A stretch of DNA of 28,666 bases, taken from the NCBI GenBank assembly GCA_965372355.1, contig CBDVBZ010000033.1, positions 1-28,666 of the forward strand, read 5' to 3'. Of this stretch, positions 9,614 through 17,481 are shown piece after piece (the stretch's first letter is position 1; every line of letters begins with the position of its first letter). The notes under the pieces were generated by a model, which searched no databases, was not told the DNA's origin, and saw only the letters and a list, made by a program, of their open reading frames with translations. A program made the translations under genes and the position numbers. This stretch comes from CBDVBZ01 sp965372355 (lineage in GTDB: Bacteria > Krumholzibacteriota > Krumholzibacteriia > WVZY01).

Positions 9614-10737
9614 ACCATCAACTCGTAGAGTGCGTATTCACGGTCGGCCTGGTGGATACTGTCTCCGATGATTTTGCGAACCAGACTATCCTCGCCGATC
9701 AGCGCGAATACGGCCCGGTCGAAACCGGCATCGAGAGCCGATCGGACGCCATGATAGCCCAACGCGGCTCCCAGCCCATGGCGCTTCTCAATTTCCTCGG
9801 GTGTGATTCCCACCGTGTGGAAGACCACGCGTTCTGTTTGTTTTCGGCGGAGCGCGAACTTAAGTCTAGCGTAAACGTTGTCACTGCCATTCATCGCGCG
9901 AACGGCATTCGCGGGGTCAGGATACGCTATAGCAAAACCGCCGGGTTGACCATCCCGGTCGTAAACTAGGTTTAGAAAGCGTGGGTCGATCACCCGCAAA
10001 TACGTACCGTAGATCCGGTCAAAATTGGCAAAATCAATGTCTGTGAACCCGAGAAACCCCTTGTACGAACGGGTGACCAGCGCGTGAAGCAAACGCATGT
10101 TTGAAGGGTCGCGCCCGTCGATACGCTGGAAACGGTAGCCGCCATCCAGGATCCGCTGGTAGTGGCGCTCGGACTTCGCGGCTACATCCTCGAGTGCGCG
10201 GCGGCCCCGGATCTCCATCGAGCACCAGGTCTTGCAGACGGCAAATCCAAACTTCTCCAAAAACACCGGGTAGTAAGACTTGTTGAAGGGCTCACCGAGA
10301 AACGGCTCGCGCTCGAATCCTCGCCGCATGCAGCGGTAACCATGCCAGATGTCAAAGTTGACCGGTCCCCAAATCCGGGCGACGCTGTCACGCCGCTTCA
10401 GCCACTCGGTGGCGTTGCCGAGCAGCTCGTCGGCGACATCGTAGTCTTCGACGCACTCAAAAAAACCCAGACAGCCAATCTGCCGTCCGGTCGCGTCCCG
10501 CATGTCGGAGTTCAGGAACGCGGATACGTGCCCAAGAAGATCGCGTCCCCGACGGGCGACGAAATGTCGGTGTTCGTTATCCGGTCTCTGAAAAAAAGGG
10601 AACTCCGGTGAGAACTGAGCCAGGAACGCGCGGCGCGATGGTGGAATCCACCGTGGCTCATCGGCATAGAGCCTCGCGCAAAACGTGACGAACGCCTGGC
10701 TAAGAGCGCTGTCGAATGTGAATGAGTGAATATCCAT
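9610..10737 (-). CDS. GNAT-fold acyltransferase-like protein
   Basis: A 375-residue protein resembling large two-lobed N-acetyltransferase-like proteins. The N-terminal half has a conserved-looking block, WGPVNFDIWHGYR, near residue 123. The C-terminal half contains a GNAT-like segment, VGITPEEIEKRHGLGAALG, in which the R-x-x-G-x-G/A turn could bind acyl-CoA. No signal peptide or membrane segment is seen. The ATG at 10737 was chosen over the adjacent GTG at 10740 because AGGAA lies six bases before the ATG. It is 9 bp after the prenyltransferase fusion gene and overlaps the decarboxylase gene by four bases, so it belongs to the lipid operon. A plausible job is acylating an amino group or headgroup of the lipid product; neither substrate nor donor can be read from the sequence. 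Confidence 0.7.
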   Translation of the reverse strand: MDIHSFTFDSALSQAFVTFCARLYADEPRWIPPSRRAFLAQFSPEFPFFQRPDNEHRHFVARRGRDLLGHVSAFLNSDMRDATGRQIGCLGFFECVEDYDVADELLGNATEWLKRRDSVARIWGPVNFDIWHGYRCMRRGFEREPFLGEPFNKSYYPVFLEKFGFAVCKTWCSMEIRGRRALEDVAAKSERHYQRILDGGYRFQRIDGRDPSNMRLLHALVTRSYKGFLGFTDIDFANFDRIYGTYLRVIDPRFLNLVYDRDGQPGGFAIAYPDPANAVRAMNGSDNVYARLKFALRRKQTERVVFHTVGITPEEIEKRHGLGAALGYHGVRSALDAGFDRAVFALIGEDSLVRKIIGDSIHQADREYALYELMV

Positions 10738-10746
10738 CACGAGTTC

Positions 10747-12405
10747 CTAACTCGAAAGCATGCCAACGGCAACAATCTGCGAAGTGAGTATCGTTACCAG
10801 AAAGAAGCTGGCAAACGGTTTTAGCTTCGAAGTGTTCGTACTTGGGCAACGGAGAAAACGGATTCCCGCCCAGACATTAACAATGAATCCGGATGCAACA
10901 ACAGCCACATACAGCCAGTGAAGACCGAGCGTGATCCACAGATAGAACGCGATGCCCAAACCGATCGCCTGGACGACCCATGTGACGACAACGGCGCCAC
11001 GCAGACCCCAAAGCCGCGAATAGGTAACATATTCGTCCTCGTCCTCCCTGCATCGGATCTTGCGTGCGAGCTCCCAGGCGAGAAATGGTGACCACAACAT
11101 GAAAACAAACGGTACAATCAAACTCCAACGGAGATCTCCTGCGGCGAGCCCGTGCTCCACAGCAAACATCGCAAATCCATAGAGAATAAGGAGCGCTACG
11201 ATCGGATTGTGCGTCGCCAACGTCAGCGGCAGGCTGCGGTTGAGAAGATCCGGCGCAAAAAAACGGCGAAACATCAAAAACGCATAAAGCAGAGTGCCTG
11301 CCGCCACATAAAAGGCCCATCCGAACCAGACATTCACGACAAGATAGATCGCCGACGCTCCTGTCAGTGCCCACTGAATGTCGGAGCGCAGTACACGTCC
11401 CGATGGTAACGCTCTATTGGGAAACAACTGCCGATCGATTTCCTCATCCTTTAACTCATCCATAAGTCGTAGAATGATCATGAGGTTGAACAGGCTCCAT
11501 GCGGCCACGAGCCCATGCCGCGAGAGGAGCGGTGTCGACAGGTCGTGAATATGACGGGCATATACCGCGATACCTATATAGATCAGGACGGCGAGAGCGG
11601 CATGGGGCGGCAGCGGTAGCATCTCTCGAAAATATCTCCCCATGCGTTTTGAAAACTCCCTCGCCCCGCTTTCCATCAGAAAGATCAAGCTAAGCGCCAC
11701 GAATGCGACCCCGGTCATCACGGCGAGCTCGGGGACGTTTTGTTCTATTGAGGCTTTGAGCGTGAGAAACGCAAAACCGGGAACGAGCACATTGTCGAGC
11801 CCGCGTGTTCCTACGGCCTCGACAATCGTCGACACGAAGGCAACGAGCAACGAAATCACGAAGCGATCAATCAGACCGATGTCCGTGGCGATGAGAAGTG
11901 TCACATAAGTGAAGAAGAATGCCACGCCAAAGAAGGCGAGCGATCCCTCCACGGTCTTTTGTCCCGGCAGTGTGCTGTAGTGTGTTTGTCCATAGCGAAT
12001 CCCCACAATCGCAGCCGCCGTGTCCGCGGTCGTTAGTATAAGCACTGGAACCGTGTACATTAGCGGGTCGCCCCGCGACACGGTGAACATGAGTGCGACG
12101 GCCAATGTAAAGTAGAACTCACCATGCGAGTGCCGATCCACGCTGCCGAACACCGGACGTAAATCCATTCGATCATTGCGTCGCAGCACAAAGAGTCCCA
12201 GTGCCGCGATCGCGCATACGGTGATTACGGGCCACACGCTTTGAAATAGCCATGGAAAGCTCAACGCGGTGAGCCCGCTGCCAACGTGTGTGACCTTACG
12301 CGCGAATTCCGGATCCAGTCCGTAGCGTTTCTGCAAAGCCCGCAACACGACGAGCAGGGTGACGATAACAGCGAGGACAACGCCAATGCCGACGAATGGG
12401 TTCAT
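10747..12405 (-). CDS. Dolichol/phytol-kinase-like and UbiA-type prenyltransferase fusion
   Basis: A 552-residue polytopic membrane protein with two recognisable halves. Residues about 1-225 look like the dolichol kinase/phytol kinase/CDP-alcohol family: RKVTH at 36-40, ADTAAAIVGIRYG at 127-139, GQKTVEGSLAFF at 148-159 and a GLDNVLVPG block near 202-210. Residues about 265-552 look like the UbiA superfamily: LRLMDELKDEEIDR carries Asp316, Asp320 and Asp324, followed by FPNRALPSGRV, and a second region near 450-470 ends in TYSRLWG. The first half would phosphorylate or activate a lipid alcohol with a nucleotide; the second would transfer a prenyl group. GAGGAGGT lies 9-10 bases before the start, and the ATG overlaps the TGA of the BtaA-like gene. 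The fusion is unusual; which alcohols are used is unknown. Confidence 0.8.
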   Translation of the reverse strand: MNPFVGIGVVLAVIVTLLVVLRALQKRYGLDPEFARKVTHVGSGLTALSFPWLFQSVWPVITVCAIAALGLFVLRRNDRMDLRPVFGSVDRHSHGEFYFTLAVALMFTVSRGDPLMYTVPVLILTTADTAAAIVGIRYGQTHYSTLPGQKTVEGSLAFFGVAFFFTYVTLLIATDIGLIDRFVISLLVAFVSTIVEAVGTRGLDNVLVPGFAFLTLKASIEQNVPELAVMTGVAFVALSLIFLMESGAREFSKRMGRYFREMLPLPPHAALAVLIYIGIAVYARHIHDLSTPLLSRHGLVAAWSLFNLMIILRLMDELKDEEIDRQLFPNRALPSGRVLRSDIQWALTGASAIYLVVNVWFGWAFYVAAGTLLYAFLMFRRFFAPDLLNRSLPLTLATHNPIVALLILYGFAMFAVEHGLAAGDLRWSLIVPFVFMLWSPFLAWELARKIRCREDEDEYVTYSRLWGLRGAVVVTWVVQAIGLGIAFYLWITLGLHWLYVAVVASGFIVNVWAGIRFLRCPSTNTSKLKPFASFFLVTILTSQIVAVGMLSS

Positions 12406-13502
12406 GTCCGAGTGACCTCCTCGACAACGAGGGCGCTATAGAAGAACGCCTTGTCGCGGGTGTGCAGATCGTGCGCGAGTGACGATAGTGGCACGATGCG
12501 ATCGGCCAGGGTGATCGGACGGGTACGGGGTACCAGCATATTCCAGTAGACAAGACGCGCGCCTGGCGCCGCCGTCTCGACGATACGATCCAGCGCGGCG
12601 TGATAGTTTTCCGGGGACATATATTCGAATATGTCGCTGAGGTTGAAACGATCGACGCGCTGTCCATCGCTTGACTGCGCAAAGTCCTCCACGGATTGCA
12701 GGCGCCACTCGAGCCGGTCGAGGTTGCGACGAATACGCTCAAAAGAGTCGCGTCTCAGAGCACATGGCACCGATGAGCGGTGGGCACCCAAAAGAATCCA
12801 CTGAAGATACGGATTCTCCGCAGGATCGAGAACGGTAAACGCGTGGCGGGCCCGCTTGCTTATGTGGGCCGACAGGTCACCGTTTGCGTATCGAAAGAAA
12901 CTCGAATCGCGTCCCAGGCGACCGAGTACGGGACGTGAAAAAAATGTTTTGAACATCCATCGCCAGCGCCGGTTGTCCCACACTTCAGTGTAGAACATCG
13001 CGCGCGCCGCCTGTGACTTTGGCTCAAAGAGCTCCTCGATCCGCCGTTTACCATGAACAAGCGGCAGCACACGGGTGCGAAATAGACGGAGATAGTTCTC
13101 GAACTTGCCAGCACCCCCGATGCCATCCTCGATGTCGTCCGCTCGACCATCCCAGAATCGGCGTGTTTCGCTGGATAGCAACGACCGACACCGTTTGTAT
13201 AACGACATCCGGTCGCTTCCCGGGCTCGAGCCGATGAGCCTCAACATCTCCTCATACTCCAGTTCCCGGTAGGCGGCGACACGCAGCTCGAGACAGGCAA
13301 GCTGTGCAGGGCTCAAATCGAGCGCGATCACGCGTCCGGGATCCCGGGCCAGCATGGCTAGCGCGTTGTCACCTGCGGAAGCGATGGACAGACATGTGTC
13401 GGCGGGTTGGATGTCCAGCGCTTCGAGGAGAATATCCGCGTCTTCCCAGCATTGGGCATAACGGATGATCGAAAAATCTGCGCGCGTACTAACCTCAGTC
13501 AT
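12402..13502 (-). CDS. btaA: BtaA-like SAM-dependent 3-amino-3-carboxypropyl transferase (DUF3419)
   Basis: A 366-residue protein matching the BtaA family, which moves the aminocarboxypropyl group of S-adenosylmethionine onto diacylglycerol, the first step of betaine-lipid synthesis. Visible signatures are RYAQCWEDAD near residue 14, the SAM-binding SIASAGDNALAML (about 39-51), and the acidic-strand block VIALDLSPAQLACLELR (about 58-74). A C-terminal FNLSDIFEYM segment also fits. No transmembrane helix is seen. The ATG at 13502 was chosen over a GTG at 13511 because GAGGAAGG (13511-13518) is spaced 8 bases from the ATG and would abut the GTG. The start overlaps the end of the dikinase gene. 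No partner N-methyltransferase (BtaB) is present here, so the headgroup may stay unmethylated or be altered by other operon enzymes. Confidence 0.83.
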   Translation of the reverse strand: MTEVSTRADFSIIRYAQCWEDADILLEALDIQPADTCLSIASAGDNALAMLARDPGRVIALDLSPAQLACLELRVAAYRELEYEEMLRLIGSSPGSDRMSLYKRCRSLLSSETRRFWDGRADDIEDGIGGAGKFENYLRLFRTRVLPLVHGKRRIEELFEPKSQAARAMFYTEVWDNRRWRWMFKTFFSRPVLGRLGRDSSFFRYANGDLSAHISKRARHAFTVLDPAENPYLQWILLGAHRSSVPCALRRDSFERIRRNLDRLEWRLQSVEDFAQSSDGQRVDRFNLSDIFEYMSPENYHAALDRIVETAAPGARLVYWNMLVPRTRPITLADRIVPLSSLAHDLHTRDKAFFYSALVVEEVTRT

Positions 13503-16167
13503 GACGGCCACCTTCCTCGGTGATCTTTGTCACGACACCGGTAGCACCATCGAATTCCACCCAATCGCGATCTCGAAGCCAGCGGGTAACACCCTCGATT
13601 GAAACGATCGTCGGGATCCCCAACTCGCGGGCGACAATCGCGGAATGCGAGAGCAGACTACCACGCTCGACAAGCAGACCGCTGGCAAAGGGAAACAGCA
13701 TGACCCAACTGGGATCGGTGCGCTCAGCCACGAGAATATCGCCGCGAGTCAATTTCGCATCGGCCGGGTTGAGCACGACCCGAACCCGCCCGGATATCTT
13801 GCCGGGACAACATCCGATCCCCGTACGCCGGTCCCCAGACGCGTGATCCATGGGTTCCTTCGACTGAAACGTATTGCCCTGATACACGATCCCGTGAGTC
13901 TCAAAGCGGTCGGGGGGAGGATCCATCTCGGAGTACTTTGCAAATTCGTCTTTGCGCAAAGCGACGAGCCCCTTTAGATCCGTCGAGACGGATGTTCCAT
14001 GCAAAAAGCCAAGCACCTCCTCCGTTCCCAAAAAGAAAATATCGCGAGGGTTATCGAGCAGATCGAGGGTGTGGAGGCGTTTGCCCAGCTCGACAAAGAT
14101 CTTGCGTACACGACCAAAAACATGCGTGCGCTCGAGCCGCATGTTCTCCCGGCCGCGGACAAAGCGCTGTGCGTGGCGCAGTACCCAATTAAAGATTCCT
14201 CGGCGTAGTGGGCTTGCACCTAACGCGCTATGTACCTGCCGTTCGGCTTGTCGACGTGAAAGCAACGCATGGGATTCATCATTGTTATCACGGGCATCCT
14301 CGGCAGGGTGCTCGGCGAGGAATCCAATCGACCGCAGCAACATCAACGGGTCGTCCTCGAGTGTGCGGCTCTCGAGCTTCAATTCGTCAGTGCAACGGTC
14401 CCCAAATTTCTGTAGGTAGGACTCGTAACAGTCTCGAAAATGGTCGTAACGCGACACGACCGCAAGGATATGGTCTGTGCCCGCGTTGCGGAGGGCATCG
14501 CCGAGCTCCGGATGAGCGCGCGCCATGACCGCCATCTCCTCGACTCGATCTGCGGGCTCTGTGCTGACCATTCCTCCGGATCCGCTGAGCAGCCCGTTCT
14601 GAAGGGTCTCGGTAGCGTCGTTGCACCATTTGACGCACAGTTTTCTCAGCAATCCGTAGAAGATCATCGCGAAGAAATCATTGATCTGCGGAGCGTCCCA
14701 GTGTGTCAGCAAGCGACTCTCGAGCAGCCGGTACTCGGCGGCAAGCTCGTCCGCCCGAAGCGACGACAGATCGCTTGGCCGCGAACCGATGGCTTCGTCG
14801 ACGCGCTGGTAAAAACGTTTCATCTTCATCTTCAGGAGAAAGAAGTTAGCAGTGACGCTGGCTACGGTTCTTACAAAATACAAGCCGTCAATCAAGCGCG
14901 CCTGCCACGGCACGCTTTCTTTGGTGCCGAGCAGACCGTCCGGCACGCTTTCTTTCACGCCGATCATTTGCTCGAAGAGCGTACGATTCATTTTGTAGCC
15001 CGGCATCGTCGCCAAAATCCGGTACCAATTGAGCAAGTTGTAATAAATCCGTCCTTGAATCAGACCCAACATGTTGGCGAGCGCGTCGCGGTTCTCTTCG
15101 ATCCGTTTGCGAGGGATACGGAAGATGGAACACAGTTGGCCGTAGACGCCTTCATAGGCGTTGCGCACAAACGTGAACGTGAGGGGTGTTGTGATGCCAC
15201 CATAGCTCTCGGCGATGTTGCTGTTATCCCAGATCGCCAGTGCACCACTGGGTTCGACGACGTCGGCCAGTGACGTAATCGGTCTGGATTGAAGAAGGTA
15301 GAGCTCATCGGATGCGATGGCCCATTCGATGTCTTGCGGACAACCGAAAAATTGCTCCGCTTCACGGGCGAGACGGGCGACCGCGGCAACCTGGTCGTCT
15401 CTGAGCGCGGGCTTATTTGCCCGATCGACGTCGATGCTGACCGCCTCGATGCGGTCGTCGCTATTGTAAGAGAACCTGTGAGCGGTTGTTTTCGATGTCA
15501 GCTGTCTCCTGATGATCTTGCCACCGATGTCGACATGATGGGTGTCCGCCTCGGCATCGCCGGAGACCAACGCTGTCCCCAATCCGTACAGCGATCCAAC
15601 GACTGCCGTCGCCCGGTCGCTTGTTACTGGATCCGCGCTGAAGGCGACACCAGACACATCGGCATCAACCATTCGCTGTATCAAAACCGCCGGCACCTGC
15701 TGCAAATCTCGAAGGTTATGTTCGAGACGGTAGGCGAGCACGCGTTCACTAAGAGCCGAGCGCCACACATCAACGATCCGGCGAGGAACATCGTCCAGTG
15801 AAACGAACAAATAGCTTTCGAACTGTCCCGCAAAGGAATGCGTCGCGGAGTCCTCATCGACCGCCGATGAGCGAACGGCCCATGTCTCTGCATCATCAGC
15901 GATACCTCGTAGCGCACGCTTCACTTCGCTCTCTATGTGTGGTGCGAGGCTCATCTCTTCGGGTATATTCTCCGCTAAGCGCGATCCGACGGCGTTTACC
16001 ACCATTTTGTGGCGGGTTGCAGCGACACTTGCCTCAAAGGCTTCGGGCGTGACGACGAGCCATCTCGGTACCGGGAAGCCCGCTGCGCTCAGCCGAGCGA
16101 GTGCAGCCGCCTTGCCCCCAAGCGGATCGCCAGGCGCTGCGTGTTGTGAATGAATGACGAATGCCAT
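13495..16167 (-). CDS. Rifampicin-phosphotransferase-like dikinase (PEP synthase family)
   Basis: An 890-residue protein with the domain order of rifampicin phosphotransferase, not of PEP synthase. The N-terminal ATP-grasp (PPDK-N) domain spans about 1-305, with GGKAAALARL, WAVRSSAVDEDS, GVAFSADP and EWAIASDELYLLQSRPIT. A roughly 480-residue middle domain follows, opening with WDNSNIAESYGGITTPLT. The C-terminal swivelling domain carries the catalytic His841 in GSLLSHSAIVARELGIP. A PEP-binding TIM barrel is absent. Such enzymes split ATP to AMP and phosphate and pass the beta phosphate through the His to an acceptor held by the middle domain. The acceptor here is unknown; an alcohol intermediate of the lipid pathway is plausible. 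The ATG at 16167 was chosen because GGAGAG lies just upstream; longer forms would overlap the reductase gene. It starts 16 bp after that gene. Confidence 0.82.
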   Translation of the reverse strand: MAFVIHSQHAAPGDPLGGKAAALARLSAAGFPVPRWLVVTPEAFEASVAATRHKMVVNAVGSRLAENIPEEMSLAPHIESEVKRALRGIADDAETWAVRSSAVDEDSATHSFAGQFESYLFVSLDDVPRRIVDVWRSALSERVLAYRLEHNLRDLQQVPAVLIQRMVDADVSGVAFSADPVTSDRATAVVGSLYGLGTALVSGDAEADTHHVDIGGKIIRRQLTSKTTAHRFSYNSDDRIEAVSIDVDRANKPALRDDQVAAVARLAREAEQFFGCPQDIEWAIASDELYLLQSRPITSLADVVEPSGALAIWDNSNIAESYGGITTPLTFTFVRNAYEGVYGQLCSIFRIPRKRIEENRDALANMLGLIQGRIYYNLLNWYRILATMPGYKMNRTLFEQMIGVKESVPDGLLGTKESVPWQARLIDGLYFVRTVASVTANFFLLKMKMKRFYQRVDEAIGSRPSDLSSLRADELAAEYRLLESRLLTHWDAPQINDFFAMIFYGLLRKLCVKWCNDATETLQNGLLSGSGGMVSTEPADRVEEMAVMARAHPELGDALRNAGTDHILAVVSRYDHFRDCYESYLQKFGDRCTDELKLESRTLEDDPLMLLRSIGFLAEHPAEDARDNNDESHALLSRRQAERQVHSALGASPLRRGIFNWVLRHAQRFVRGRENMRLERTHVFGRVRKIFVELGKRLHTLDLLDNPRDIFFLGTEEVLGFLHGTSVSTDLKGLVALRKDEFAKYSEMDPPPDRFETHGIVYQGNTFQSKEPMDHASGDRRTGIGCCPGKISGRVRVVLNPADAKLTRGDILVAERTDPSWVMLFPFASGLLVERGSLLSHSAIVARELGIPTIVSIEGVTRWLRDRDWVEFDGATGVVTKITEEGGRHD
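13511..13518 (-). promoter_or_regulatory. Shine-Dalgarno site deciding the btaA start
   Basis: Read on the minus strand this is GAGGAAGG, eight bases before the ATG at 13502. It lies within the last codons of the upstream dikinase gene and excludes the nearby GTG at 13511, which would touch the site. Confidence 0.6.
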
Positions 16168-16183
16168 AGTTCTCTCCGGCGCT

Positions 16184-17461
16184 TTATTTGCGCGGTTTAC
16201 CATTACCCCTCGCAAGATCGCTGTGTGCTCGTACGAACTGGTGCGAACAAATCGCCGCGGCGATCGAAAGCTCACCCGCGAGACAGAGACCAGCGGCGAC
16301 CTCGGCAAACGCGTGCGCGTTTCCCGGTCCTTTCAGCCCCAAGATGTCCAGGCACGCCGCCTGGCTCGGCGCTGCGGTGCCACCGCCAACCGTTGCTACC
16401 ATGAGGCTCGGAAGCGTCACGCATAAATGGAGATCGCCCTCCTCGGTTGTGTCCATACGGGTGATGCCGACAGCGGATTCGGCAACACACGCGACGTCCT
16501 GGCCGCACGCGATATAAAGCGCCGTCAAGGCGTTCGCGTAATGGCCTTGTGATCCGATAGAGCCGCTCAACGAACTGGCGACCATCGCAAAACTCGAATA
16601 CCGGGCCATTTCTTCCGGCGTCGTGTGGAGACCCTTTTCGACAAGTGCTCGAGGTATGAACGCCTCAGCTGTTACCTTGCGACCCCGCACGGTTTGAAAA
16701 GACTGGCTGGTCGCCTTTTTGTCGCCGGAAAGATTCGATTCGGCAAAGTAAAACTTTGGCTTGAGTGGGCTGTGCTCCATGATGTAGTCACAAATCGCTT
16801 GCGAGGCGATCGTCGCCATGTTCTGCCCCGAAGCATCCGACGTCACAAAATCAAAGACGAAGTACACATGGTTGCCCTCGAGAGTGAATTGGATATCGAT
16901 GAGTTTCCCATAACGGGTGGTTTTCTCGGCTGCGTACTTGATCTTCTTCATTTGACCCATGGTCCAAACGATGAAGATCGCGGCCTCGGTCAGATTATCG
17001 AAGGCAAACCCGGGGGCCCGATTGACGCCTTCGTTGGCGAGGACCGTTGTGCACCCACCAGCCTCACTAATGATCCGCATCCCGCGGTTGTACGAGGCAA
17101 CGAGCGCCGCTTCGGTTGTTGCCAGTGGCACGTAGTAATCACCCTGGGCGAATAAGCCGTTGATACGCAGCGGCCCCGCAACCCCGACGGGCACTTTCAC
17201 CGTACCGATAAAGTTCTCAATGTTGTTTTTGTAGCTCTCCGCCTTTGCGCAGGTATGGAGGTCGGCAATCTCCCGTCGTGCTCCGTTGTTTACCGATAGC
17301 GTTTCCCAGCGCGCATCCAGGGCGTCTGCCGTGAATCCCCGGGGGATTGGCGGCGGCAACGGACTCTTCGTCGGCCGGAGCCTCGTTTTCCAATCCGACT
17401 CGTCGTGAACGTCTTCGAGGTAATCGAGGTACTTCTGTAAACGAGTGAAATCCGTAGACAT
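16184..17461 (-). CDS. hmgA: Hydroxymethylglutaryl-CoA reductase
   Basis: A 425-residue soluble enzyme that reduces HMG-CoA to mevalonate, the committed step to isoprenoids by the mevalonate route. All four catalytic residues can be placed: Glu117 (LATTEAALVAS), Lys248 (SGDKKATS), Asp322 (CGQDVACVAES) and His413 (FVRAH). The ENFIGTVKVPVGVAGPL block is class I-like. The usual cofactor motif DAMGMN is replaced by DASGQN (209-214). There is no N-terminal membrane anchor. An excellent AAAGGAGA ribosome site lies about 8 bases before the ATG. It is the second gene of the operon, 20 bp after the exporter gene. Its presence suggests the operon supplies its own isoprenoid precursor flux, although no other mevalonate-pathway gene lies in the window. 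Confidence 0.92.
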   Translation of the reverse strand: MSTDFTRLQKYLDYLEDVHDESDWKTRLRPTKSPLPPPIPRGFTADALDARWETLSVNNGARREIADLHTCAKAESYKNNIENFIGTVKVPVGVAGPLRINGLFAQGDYYVPLATTEAALVASYNRGMRIISEAGGCTTVLANEGVNRAPGFAFDNLTEAAIFIVWTMGQMKKIKYAAEKTTRYGKLIDIQFTLEGNHVYFVFDFVTSDASGQNMATIASQAICDYIMEHSPLKPKFYFAESNLSGDKKATSQSFQTVRGRKVTAEAFIPRALVEKGLHTTPEEMARYSSFAMVASSLSGSIGSQGHYANALTALYIACGQDVACVAESAVGITRMDTTEEGDLHLCVTLPSLMVATVGGGTAAPSQAACLDILGLKGPGNAHAFAEVAAGLCLAGELSIAAAICSHQFVRAHSDLARGNGKPRK

Positions 17462-17481
17462 TTGAAGGTCTCCTTTCGGAC

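Noticed and set aside
14440..15273. A 277-codon plus-strand open frame inside the dikinase gene
   Set aside because: It lies opposite the middle domain of a well-supported gene, without ribosome site or family motif.
13495..16167. Annotation as phosphoenolpyruvate synthase (ppsA)
   Set aside because: The PEP/pyruvate-binding TIM barrel is missing and the swivelling His domain is C-terminal, so the order matches rifampicin phosphotransferase-like enzymes.
16168..16308. 47-residue N-terminal extension of the dikinase
   Set aside because: It overlaps the end of the HMG-CoA reductase gene, is Arg/Ser-rich, and is unneeded because the ATG at 16167 has a good GGAGAG site and starts at the ATP-grasp domain.
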